Source of the DNA: Litoreibacter sp.
GTDB lineage: Bacteria; Pseudomonadota; Alphaproteobacteria; Rhodobacterales; Rhodobacteraceae
Reading direction: 5' to 3'
DNA: 63,113 nt
Assembly (NCBI GenBank): GCA_026710325.1
Contig: JAPORH010000200.1
Span: 1 to 63,113, forward strand
Part shown: positions 54,436-62,084 of the stretch, one piece after another
Position numbering within the stretch: the stretch's first letter is position 1
How the letters are laid out: every line of letters begins with the position of its first letter
Program-made: the position numbers and the translations under genes
The notes under the pieces: generated by a model
Databases searched by the model: none
What the model was told of the DNA's origin: nothing
What the model saw: the letters and a program-made list of their open reading frames with translations, nothing else

Positions 54436-54907
54436 GCCTGTTTCTCGCGCCCGCCAACAACAGCCGTGAATAGACGCGGTGAAGCGGCGTTGCGAGCTTC
54501 ATCGCTATGCCGAGTTCGCCGCCCTGTTTAGGTGTTACGGCCGATCCAAAATAAAGCTTCGTACCCGTTGTTTGGGGCTCCACCTTGAACCAAGATCGGG
54601 TCGCTTGTGAAAGATCACAGGCGAGGGGCTGATCATCCGTCCTTGCCTCCATGTCCCACGCAGCAAACTTATCTCTTTGTCCCGCCGCAAACTCTGACGC
54701 TTCTGCATCGGTGGATGGGCGTCTAACAGTATGGGCTAACACAAACCGCTCGGACCGGAAAAGCCGGGCTGTGTAAAATGCTGTAACAAAGCCTTCGAGC
54801 AAAACTCTATGATCTACAACCGTGCTGAAGCAGTCCGTGTAGCATTCGGGTCGGTCGGCATAACGACCTAGCAAGGCATCTTGGGGCAAACTGTCCGCTT
54901 TGATCAT
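54416..54907 (-). CDS. Conserved hypothetical protein, 163 residues
   Basis: Soluble protein of unknown function. MIKADSLPQDALLGRYADRPECYTDCFSTVV, WDMEARTDDQPLACDLSQATRSWFKVEPQ, and KLYFGSAVTPKQGGELGIAMKLATPLHRVYSRLLLAGAR suggest a single alpha/beta domain. I recognise it as a Rhodobacterales family only. ATG 54907 is preferred because GGAGG lies 7 bases before it, inside the longer reading starting at 54928. Confidence 0.72.
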   Translation of the reverse strand: MIKADSLPQDALLGRYADRPECYTDCFSTVVDHRVLLEGFVTAFYTARLFRSERFVLAHTVRRPSTDAEASEFAAGQRDKFAAWDMEARTDDQPLACDLSQATRSWFKVEPQTTGTKLYFGSAVTPKQGGELGIAMKLATPLHRVYSRLLLAGARNRLSQDQY

Positions 54908-55030
54908 GAGCGCCTCCATTCTGTGCAAACAGTCTAGTAAAGTCTGATCGTAAGTTCAGCTGTGGATAAGTGTCACAGGCCTGTCACAGGAATCTGGGAA
55001 CCTGCGGCAAAATCCCCGATATAGCGGGGG

Positions 55031-55058
55031 TTGTCAGATAAAAAACACGAGATATAGT
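55031..55058 (+). promoter_or_regulatory. Promoter of the HNH-speB-like operon
   Basis: TTGTCA (55031-55036), 16 bases, TATAGT (55053-55058): a close match to the sigma-70 consensus. The start point would be near 55065, giving a leader of about 70 bases. Confidence 0.7.
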
Positions 55059-55070
55059 TTTAACAAGGAA

Positions 55071-55090
55071 AGGGCAGGGCGTCCTGCCCT
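55071..55090 (+). promoter_or_regulatory. 5'-end hairpin of the HNH mRNA
   Basis: AGGGCAGG (55071-55078) pairs perfectly with CCTGCCCT (55083-55090) around GCGT, starting only about six bases after the predicted transcription start. There is no U-run, so it is more likely an mRNA-stabilising or regulatory leader structure than a terminator. Confidence 0.55.
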
Positions 55091-55133
55091 GGGGCTTCAA
55101 CACAGGCGTTACAGGGCGGGAGACGAGTCACCC

Positions 55134-55730
55134 ATGCAAGAGCACGCAAGTACCGAGTTTCGACATGAATTTGTGCGAGAGCCAAGCGCGCTGAAGCACA
55201 ATCCGGCGTTGGTGCTCAATGCAGATTATCGACCACTATCCTACTACCCGTTGTCACTATGGACCTGGCAAGAAGCGGTGAAAGCCGCCTTCCTCGACCG
55301 GGTGACCATATTGAGCGAGTATGAAGACGTCGTACGCTCGCCCACCACCGAAATCAAAATCCCGTCGGTCGTTGTTCTTAAAGAGTATGTGAAGCCGCAA
55401 AAGAAAGTGGCCTTCACACGGTTCAATTTGTTTCTGCGCGATGAGTTTTCTTGCCAGTATTGCGGAGCGAAGGGCGATCTGACCTTTGACCATGTGGTCC
55501 CGCGCGCGCATGGCGGGGTAACCAGCTGGGAGAATGTTGTCGCGGCATGCTCCCGTTGCAATCTGTCCAAAGGGTCAAAAACCTTAAAGAATTCCGGGCT
55601 AAAGCTCCGGAAACCGCCCTACAAGCCAGAGGCGGAAGCGCTTCGGAATATGGGGCGCAAATTTCCGCCAAACCACTTGCATGAAAGCTGGATTGACTTC
55701 CTCTACTGGGACGCCGAACTTCAGGAATGA
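55134..55730 (+). CDS. HNH endonuclease-family protein
   Basis: 198 residues. The C-terminal half has an HNH/zinc motif: CQYCG (107-111), FDHVVPRAHGG, ENVVAACSRCNLSKG, with four Cys and the catalytic His near 121. The N-terminal half (VLNADYRPLSYYPLSLWTWQEAVKAAFLDRVTILSEY) is characteristic of a widely distributed alphaproteobacterial branch of HNH proteins whose cellular function is unknown; it is not tied to restriction modules here. It overlaps the next gene by ATGA. Confidence 0.9.
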   Translation: MQEHASTEFRHEFVREPSALKHNPALVLNADYRPLSYYPLSLWTWQEAVKAAFLDRVTILSEYEDVVRSPTTEIKIPSVVVLKEYVKPQKKVAFTRFNLFLRDEFSCQYCGAKGDLTFDHVVPRAHGGVTSWENVVAACSRCNLSKGSKTLKNSGLKLRKPPYKPEAEALRNMGRKFPPNHLHESWIDFLYWDAELQE

Positions 55731-56674
55731 GCGATTTTTTCCATCCAGTTGCGGGGACCGTCCTTCCCCGTTTCGCAGGGCTGCCCAGTTTCATGCGCTT
55801 GCCTTATCTGACACCAGATCATCCTCGTGTCGGAGAGGTCAATATTGGGTTTTATGGCATGCCTTGGGATGGCGGCACGTCGAACCGACCCGGTGCGCGA
55901 CACGGGCCGCGCGCTTTGCGTGATGCGTCCACCATGATCCGCGCAGAACATGCGGTAAACGGGATACGGCCCTTTGAGGCCCATAACTGTGCCGATCTCG
56001 GCGACGTACAGGTCAATCCGGTCGAACAAGACGCGACGCTCGCCGAAATAACCCGGTTTGTGGGCGAAATCCTGTCACGCGGAACCAAGCCTTTTGGCGT
56101 GGCGGGTGATCACTTGTGCACCTTGCCCGTCCTACGGGCGATTGCGGCCTCCGGTGTAAAGCCGGCGCTGTTGCTCTACGACAGTCACACGGACCTCTTC
56201 CCGCCTTACTTTGGGAGCCCCGTTTTGACACATGGCAACCCGTTCCGCATGGCCGTGGAAGAGGGGCTCATAGATTGCGAACGCTCTGTGATGATCGGGA
56301 TGCGTGGCACAATGTATGACGATAGCGACCGGCAGTTCGGGGCAGAGCATGGGATCACGATCATTCCGATGCATGAGGCTTTTGAAGCAGGGCTGGTGGA
56401 GACTGTAGGCCGCGCGAAAAACATCATCGGTGATGCGCCGACCTATTTCAGCTTCGATATCGATTTCATAGACCCGGCGTTTGCACCCGGAACTGGGACG
56501 CCTGAGGTTGGCGGGCCGACCTCTGCACAGACGCTCGACATGATCCGCGCCGCGACAGGTCTCAATTTCGTCGGCATGGACCTCGTCGAGGTGTCTCCGC
56601 CATTTGACAATAATGGGATCACATCATGGTTGGGCGCCTCGGTAATGTTCGAGATGCTGTGTTTAATGCCTTGA
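55727..56674 (+). CDS. Agmatinase/ureohydrolase-family enzyme
   Basis: 315 residues, arginase superfamily. All six manganese ligands are present but in variant settings: His in AGDHL (usually GGDHS), Asp-His-Asp in YDSHTDLF (usually DAHxD) and two Asp in SFDIDFIDPAFAPGTGTPEVGG. The substitutions after the metal residues make agmatine less sure as substrate; a guanidino acid is equally possible. Cytoplasmic. Start overlaps the HNH stop by 4 bases. Confidence 0.85.
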   Translation: MSDFFHPVAGTVLPRFAGLPSFMRLPYLTPDHPRVGEVNIGFYGMPWDGGTSNRPGARHGPRALRDASTMIRAEHAVNGIRPFEAHNCADLGDVQVNPVEQDATLAEITRFVGEILSRGTKPFGVAGDHLCTLPVLRAIAASGVKPALLLYDSHTDLFPPYFGSPVLTHGNPFRMAVEEGLIDCERSVMIGMRGTMYDDSDRQFGAEHGITIIPMHEAFEAGLVETVGRAKNIIGDAPTYFSFDIDFIDPAFAPGTGTPEVGGPTSAQTLDMIRAATGLNFVGMDLVEVSPPFDNNGITSWLGASVMFEMLCLMP

Positions 56675-56690
56675 AGTGATTTTAGTTTTC

Positions 56691-57650
56691 CTAGCCCGAG
56701 CAGCTCGCGCCACCTAGAACGCAGAATTTAGCGCAATGGGGATGGTTGAGTTGCACAGCGCCTTCGGCGTCTTCTAAAGTCGCCCCGAGCTCAAACTCGG
56801 GCGCATAGGGGAGCAGCGTGCAGGCAAGCACTGCCGTGGTGTCGGCGCCGCGGCGTTTGACGACCATCCGAGAGGAGGCACACATCATTGCATCGGGCGA
56901 CTTGTCTAAGATGCCCCAACAAGCTGTCGTGATTTCTGGCACTTCGACGCGCTCGTCCATTTCCGGGAAAATTACAGTCATTGCCGGGTTTTGCGCATCT
57001 ATCTTAAAGTCGTTCTCGGCGAAAAGTGCGGCGTAGCCATTGCGCGCATCTGCGTCGTTTTCTTCCCAAACGGAGCGGCCTGCGACGGCAAGTTTGGCAC
57101 CTTGATCGCGCAACCAGCGCATACCTTCGAGCGTCTTTTCAAAAGAGCCCGCACCGCGTTCCTCATCGTGCAGGTTTTCGGACCAATGATCGACGGAGAC
57201 GCGGAACGTAATTTTGTCGCCAAATTCGGCAATCAAATCAGCAATCCCGGCACGCACGGTTTTGCGCATCATTGGGCGCATGGCGTTCGTCAGGATCAGA
57301 ACCTCGTATCCGCGTTCCAGAGCAGCACGGGTCATCGCATTCATCTCGGGGTTCATGTAGGGCTCGCCACCCGTGAACCCGATCTCCTTCACACCCCATT
57401 TTCGGGTTTCCAACTGATCGAGGTAGCTGCGCACCTCATCCGCGGTGATGTACACCAACGCGTCATTTGTAGGAGATGACAGAATATAGCAATTTGCGCA
57501 TTCGATATTGCACAAAGTGCCAGTGTTGAACCAAAGCGTTTGTGGGTTTGAGAGTGCGACGGAGGCGCGGGCCTCTCCTTTCGCGGTGGTCAACGGATCC
57601 TTGAACTTCCCTAAATTTGCCGCGGGAAGGGCGGTCGTCTGGTCTTTCAT
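56691..57650 (-). CDS. Radical SAM protein with Cys-rich SPASM-like tail
   Basis: 319 residues. The SAM-cluster motif is CNIECANC (Cys47, 51, 54), followed by IGFTGGEPYMNPEM (GGEP) and ILTNAMRP. The C-terminal part holds further Cys at CWGI, MCASS, ACTLL, HCAKFC and SCSG, which could bind one or two auxiliary [4Fe-4S] clusters as in SPASM or twitch domains. No small substrate peptide gene was seen next to it. The substrate is unknown. It is divergent from zwf with 212 bases between. Confidence 0.87.
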   Translation of the reverse strand: MKDQTTALPAANLGKFKDPLTTAKGEARASVALSNPQTLWFNTGTLCNIECANCYILSSPTNDALVYITADEVRSYLDQLETRKWGVKEIGFTGGEPYMNPEMNAMTRAALERGYEVLILTNAMRPMMRKTVRAGIADLIAEFGDKITFRVSVDHWSENLHDEERGAGSFEKTLEGMRWLRDQGAKLAVAGRSVWEENDADARNGYAALFAENDFKIDAQNPAMTVIFPEMDERVEVPEITTACWGILDKSPDAMMCASSRMVVKRRGADTTAVLACTLLPYAPEFELGATLEDAEGAVQLNHPHCAKFCVLGGASCSG

Positions 57651-57809
57651 TCAAGGCTCCGATACGCGTGTCCCAAAAGTGTCTAGTCGCTCTGACAGCG
57701 CGTGAAAAGTGCTAAGCGTGTTTTTGACGGGCTTGTGAAGACTTGCGAAGCAAGAAACGCATGCTAGACATTGCGCGCGTGGGACAGTAAGCCTCGCGAA
57801 GAACGAAAA

Positions 57810-57823
57810 TGTTAACGCTAACA
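57810..57823. promoter_or_regulatory. 14-bp operator upstream of zwf, matching the edd operator
   Basis: TGTTAACGCTAACA, one base different from the palindrome before edd (35465). The symmetry extends on both sides (CGAAAA... and ...TTTCG). It ends 39 bases before zwf. A possible promoter is TAGACA (57765-57770), 17 bases, TAAGCC (57788-57793), so the site would lie just downstream of the start point, a repressor position. The remaining bases of 57651-57862 show no gene. Confidence 0.75.
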
Positions 57824-57862
57824 TTTCGGCCCTCATGGCCGATCACGCGAGGATAAGGCGAC

Positions 57863-59320
57863 ATGGTTTCACGCGTCATTCCTGTTGAAAACTTCGATTT
57901 GGTCATATTCGGTGGCACCGGGGATCTCGCCCGTCGAAAGATTTTGCCAGGTCTTTACCGGCGCTTTTGTGCCGGACAGATGCCGGAGGACTCACGCATT
58001 ATCGGGGCCGCGCGCGGCGATCTGGATGATGCGGGTTTCCGGAAACTGATCGGCGAGGCGATCGAGGAATTTGTCCCGAAGAACCGTCGTGATACGCAGA
58101 CGATCAAGGATTTCACCGCACGCTTGCACTACGTGGCAGTGGACGCGCGGGGGGAGAAAGGCTGGCCCGAACTCGCGAAGATCGTGCGCCAAGATGTTGT
58201 GACAGCGTTTTATCTCTCCGTCGGGCCTGGCCTTTTTGGCGATATCGCGTCGCGCTTGCATGACTATGAGATCGCAAACCCGAGCTCCCGCATCGTGGTC
58301 GAAAAGCCGTTTGGACGTGATCTTGAAAGCGCCAAAGCGCTGAATGCCGAGCTTGCAAGCGCTTTCGAGGAAAGCCAGATCTACCGTATCGACCATTACC
58401 TTGGGAAAGAGACGGTGCAGAACCTGATGGCCGTCCGCTTCGCCAATGTCCTGTTCGAGCCGCTTTGGAACGCGCAATATATCGACCACGTCCAGATCAC
58501 TGTCGCAGAAACGGTAAGCGTGGACGGGCGTGGCGCTTACTACGACAAATCCGGCGCGATGCGCGACATGGTCCAAAACCATCTGATGCAGCTGCTGTGT
58601 TTGACGGCGATGGAGCCACCGTCAAAGTTTGATCCAGACGCGGTTCGCGACGAAAAGCTCAAGGTGATCCGTGCGCTTGATGACATCGCGCCCGAGAATA
58701 TTGTGCGCGGCCAATACAGCGCGGGCGACGATGGGGTCGCATCCTATGTCGAACACTCGGAGAAACCCGACACGAGGACTGAGAGCTTCATCGCAATGAA
58801 GGTGGATATCTCAAACTGGCGTTGGAAAGGGACCCCATTTTACCTGCGCACAGGCAAACGCCTCAAGGCACGCATGTCTGAGATCGTGATACATTTCAAA
58901 GAGACACCGCATTCGATTTTCGACGAAGACGCGGGCAGCCATGCCAACATCCTGACGATCCGTCTACAACCGGATGAAGGCATGGATATGCGCGTGACAA
59001 TTAAAGAGCCGGGCCCTGGCGGTATGCGTCTTGTCGACGTGCCTTTGGACATGACTTTTGCTGAAGCGCTCGGCCCCCAAACCGAAGATGTGCCAGACGC
59101 CTATGAGCGGCTGATCATGGATGTCATTCGCGGCAACCAGACGCTGTTTATGCGCGGCGATGAGGTGGAGGCCGCCTGGAAATGGACGGACCCAATCATC
59201 GAGGGCTGGACGACCCGTGGTGACAGGCCAATGCCTTATGAGCCAGGAAGCTCGGGCCCGGAAGACGCGCTTATGCTTTTGCACCGCGACGGGCGCCGCT
59301 GGCGGGAGATCCGCAAATGA
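57863..59320 (+). CDS. zwf: Glucose-6-phosphate 1-dehydrogenase
   Basis: 485 residues, NAD(P)-dependent first step of the Entner-Doudoroff and pentose phosphate routes. The dinucleotide motif FGGTGDLARRKILPGLYR (about 12-29), VEKPFGRDL with the catalytic-region Lys, YRIDHYLGKETVQN with the active-site His, and YLRTGKRL are intact. It starts the zwf-pgl-pgi operon and overlaps pgl by 4 bases. Confidence 0.97.
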   Translation: MVSRVIPVENFDLVIFGGTGDLARRKILPGLYRRFCAGQMPEDSRIIGAARGDLDDAGFRKLIGEAIEEFVPKNRRDTQTIKDFTARLHYVAVDARGEKGWPELAKIVRQDVVTAFYLSVGPGLFGDIASRLHDYEIANPSSRIVVEKPFGRDLESAKALNAELASAFEESQIYRIDHYLGKETVQNLMAVRFANVLFEPLWNAQYIDHVQITVAETVSVDGRGAYYDKSGAMRDMVQNHLMQLLCLTAMEPPSKFDPDAVRDEKLKVIRALDDIAPENIVRGQYSAGDDGVASYVEHSEKPDTRTESFIAMKVDISNWRWKGTPFYLRTGKRLKARMSEIVIHFKETPHSIFDEDAGSHANILTIRLQPDEGMDMRVTIKEPGPGGMRLVDVPLDMTFAEALGPQTEDVPDAYERLIMDVIRGNQTLFMRGDEVEAAWKWTDPIIEGWTTRGDRPMPYEPGSSGPEDALMLLHRDGRRWREIRK

Positions 59321-59982
59321 AGCTGGAAACTTACCCAGACCGCGAAATGCTGATGATCGACCTCGCCCAGCATCTGGCGGGTGAACTTGAAAACGCACTT
59401 TTTTCAAACGACAAAGTGAGCCTCGCTGTACCTGGCGGCACCACGCCTGGACCTGTGTTTGATGCACTTTGCGCCGCAAGTCTCGACTGGGCGCGCGTAC
59501 AAGTCATGCTCAGCGACGAACGTTGGGTGCCTGAAAGCTCCGAGCGGTCAAACACGCGCCTGATCAAGGAGCGTCTTTTGCAAAACCGCGCAGCTGATGC
59601 AGAATTCGTACCGTTTTTCCGCCAAGGCGTAGCGGCGGAGGACGCAATGTCAGAGGTTGGTATAAGCCTTGAGGCTGCGCTGCCGCTTTCTGTTCTTCTG
59701 CTTGGGATGGGTGCGGACATGCATACCGCATCCTTGTTTCCGGGCGCTGCCGAATTGGATGAGGCGCTAAGCACTGACGCGCCCATTATGGCCATTCATC
59801 CGGAAGGGCAGGAAACGCGCGTCACCCTCACTGCAAAAGTGCTCGCAGCCGCTTTGTCGACCCATGTTTTGATCACTGGCGATGAAAAGCGCGAAGCGCT
59901 TGAACGCGCGCAAATGCTTGATGCGCATCACGCGCCGATAAAGACAGTCTTGACCAATGCGACCGTGCATTGGGCCCCTTGA
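59317..59982 (+). CDS. pgl: 6-phosphogluconolactonase
   Basis: 221 residues, DevB/SOL family. It hydrolyses 6-phosphogluconolactone from Zwf. VPGGTTPGPVFDAL binds phosphate, VMLSDERWVPESSERSN is the family signature, LLLGMGADMHTASLFPG carries the catalytic His, and VTLTAKVL and ITGDEKREAL close the fold. Overlaps zwf (ATGA); pgi follows after 15 bases. Confidence 0.95.
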   Translation: MKLETYPDREMLMIDLAQHLAGELENALFSNDKVSLAVPGGTTPGPVFDALCAASLDWARVQVMLSDERWVPESSERSNTRLIKERLLQNRAADAEFVPFFRQGVAAEDAMSEVGISLEAALPLSVLLLGMGADMHTASLFPGAAELDEALSTDAPIMAIHPEGQETRVTLTAKVLAAALSTHVLITGDEKREALERAQMLDAHHAPIKTVLTNATVHWAP

Positions 59983-59997
59983 GTAAGGAGTTTTCGC

Positions 59998-61593
59998 ATG
60001 GATAGCGCGCTTTGGGATGAGCTGAGACGGATCGCGGAGACACGTCCTAAAATCACCGAGCTTTTTGCGAAAGACGAGGCCCGCGCCGAAGATTTCTCGG
60101 TATCCTGCGGGGAGATGCTATTCGACTTCTCAAAAACCCAGGTCACTCGATCCACTCTCGATTTCCTTTTGTCTATGTCAAAGAACGCGGGTGTAGCCGC
60201 GAAGCGCGACGCAATGTTCTCGGGCGCGCGCATCAATGAGACCGAGGATCGCGCCGTTCTTCACACGTTGCTGCGCGCGCCACAGGCTCCTGAAGGGCTC
60301 GAAGTCGAGCACGCGGAAGTTGCGCGCATTCTTGCCAACATGGCTGCCTTTGCAAATAACGTCCGGGATGGCAGCTACACAGGGCAGGGCGGGGCGATTA
60401 CGGATGTAATCAATATCGGCATTGGAGGGTCGGATCTGGGCCCGGCCATGGCTGCCCTTGCGCTTGCGCCCTACCATGATGGGCCGCGCCTGCATTTTGT
60501 TTCAAATGTAGATGGTGCAGACGTCGCTGACACGCTGGACGGTCTGAACCCGGAAACAACGCTTGTGATTGTTGCGTCCAAAACCTTTACCACAATCGAA
60601 ACCATGACCAATGCGCGTAGCGCATTTGAGTGGATGGCTGCGAAGGTGAGTGACCCGGGATCGCAATTCGCCGCTGTCTCGACCGCTGAAGACAAGACAG
60701 CCGCTTTTGGAATCGATCCTGCGCGCGTCTTCGGCTTTGAAGATTGGGTCGGCGGACGCTACTCAATGTGGGGCCCAATTGGCCTTGCACTTATGATCGG
60801 CATAGGTCCCGACGATTTTGACGCCTTTCTGGCAGGTGGCGCTGCGATGGATGCGCATTTCCAGTCTGCCCCGATGGCCGAAAACATGCCGGTTCTGCTG
60901 GCGCTGATTGGCATCTGGCACAATCAGGGCTGCGGTCATGCCACGCGCGCTGTGCTGCCTTATGACAACCGATTGGCGCGGCTGCCCGCCTATCTTCAAC
61001 AGTTGGAAATGGAAAGTAACGGCAAAACCGTTGCGATGGATGGCGCGGCGCTCCCCGTGCATTCAGGTCCCGTTGTGTGGGGGGAGCCCGGCACCAATGG
61101 CCAGCATGCATTTTACCAGCTGATCCATCAGGGAACGCGCGTGATCCCTTGCGAATTCCTGGTCGCGGCCAAAGGGCATGAGGATAACTTGAGCCATCAC
61201 CACGAATTGCTGGTCGCCAATTGCCTTGCGCAGTCGGAGGCTTTGATGGTCGGACGCAGCTTTGAGGAGGCGCAAGCCCTGATGGCGGCAAAAGGGTTGG
61301 AAGGGGCAGAGCGCGACCGCCAAGCGCGCCATCGTGTTTTCCCGGGCGACCGTCCCTCGACGACCTTGCTTTACCCGAAGCTCACGCCCGAGGTGCTTGG
61401 TATGATCATCGCGCTCTATGAACACCGTGTGTTCGTCGAGGGGGTGATGCTGGGCATCAACTCCTATGATCAATGGGGTGTTGAGTTGGGCAAAGAACTC
61501 GCCAATGCGCTGACCCCTATCCTCAAAGGCGAGGAAAGCGACGCAGGCAAGGACGGATCAACCCGGATGCTGCTTTCGCGCATCAAAGGTTAG
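59998..61593 (+). CDS. pgi: Glucose-6-phosphate isomerase
   Basis: 531 residues, full length for the classical [20 protein letters not shown] binds phosphate, the signature 1 region is [14 protein letters not shown] with [12 protein letters not shown], and GVELGKELA at the C-terminus is signature 2; GTRVIPCEF and the catalytic Glu and His regions are present. In this pathway it lets fructose-6-phosphate enter the ED route. Its stop overlaps the convergent thioesterase stop. Confidence 0.96.
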   Translation: MDSALWDELRRIAETRPKITELFAKDEARAEDFSVSCGEMLFDFSKTQVTRSTLDFLLSMSKNAGVAAKRDAMFSGARINETEDRAVLHTLLRAPQAPEGLEVEHAEVARILANMAAFANNVRDGSYTGQGGAITDVINIGIGGSDLGPAMAALALAPYHDGPRLHFVSNVDGADVADTLDGLNPETTLVIVASKTFTTIETMTNARSAFEWMAAKVSDPGSQFAAVSTAEDKTAAFGIDPARVFGFEDWVGGRYSMWGPIGLALMIGIGPDDFDAFLAGGAAMDAHFQSAPMAENMPVLLALIGIWHNQGCGHATRAVLPYDNRLARLPAYLQQLEMESNGKTVAMDGAALPVHSGPVVWGEPGTNGQHAFYQLIHQGTRVIPCEFLVAAKGHEDNLSHHHELLVANCLAQSEALMVGRSFEEAQALMAAKGLEGAERDRQARHRVFPGDRPSTTLLYPKLTPEVLGMIIALYEHRVFVEGVMLGINSYDQWGVELGKELANALTPILKGEESDAGKDGSTRMLLSRIKG

Positions 61594-62057
61594 GCTTGCG
61601 ACGCACCATCACGTGTGATCAAGGTTTCTCGCACGCTTGCGCTCAATGGGAGTTTGGCTCCGGTCGTTGGATCGAGCTGAACGATGACTGAGCTGCCCGT
61701 GGTCATCAGGCCTTGGTCGGTCCAGACCGCATACTCCATAACCCATGAGGTGTTGCGGAAGCTCGTGGTGCGGCCCGTAACAATGTAATCTTGCGCCACA
61801 ACCATTTCCTGGATGAACTCAGCAGTGATAGATTTCAGCACGATCCGCGGGCTTCCGTCGTCGTAATTTGAGATGCCGTAATCGCGGAAATAGTTGATCC
61901 GGAAGGTTTCAAACCAGCGCAAATATGCCGTGTGATTGACGTGGTTCAGCGCGTCTATCTCACCAAAGCGCACACGGTCGGCTGTGCCGTAGCTCCAAGG
62001 CTCTGGAATTGAGAGTTCGCGCAGCTCATCGCGCGTTAAAGGGGTGTGGTATTTCAT
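61590..62057 (-). CDS. Hotdog-fold acyl-CoA thioesterase
   Basis: 155 residues of the 4-hydroxybenzoyl-CoA thioesterase/YbgC-like type. [29 protein letters not shown] has the Asp and the strand-helix signature of the family. [36 protein letters not shown] follows. The acyl substrate is unknown. Four-base stop-to-stop overlap with pgi. Confidence 0.88.
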   Translation of the reverse strand: MKYHTPLTRDELRELSIPEPWSYGTADRVRFGEIDALNHVNHTAYLRWFETFRINYFRDYGISNYDDGSPRIVLKSITAEFIQEMVVAQDYIVTGRTTSFRNTSWVMEYAVWTDQGLMTTGSSVIVQLDPTTGAKLPLSASVRETLITRDGASQA

Positions 62058-62084
62058 AGGCGCGTGGCTACGACAGAGCGCAGC

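Noticed and set aside
54961-54969. Perfect DnaA-box sequence TGTGGATAA
   Set aside because: Single box, no cluster, no AT-rich unwinding region and no dnaA or parAB genes; a chance match is likely.
55013-55030. Hairpin CCCCG/CGGGG just before the HNH promoter as a minus-strand terminator
   Set aside because: No minus-strand gene precedes it and the stem is short; it may be incidental.
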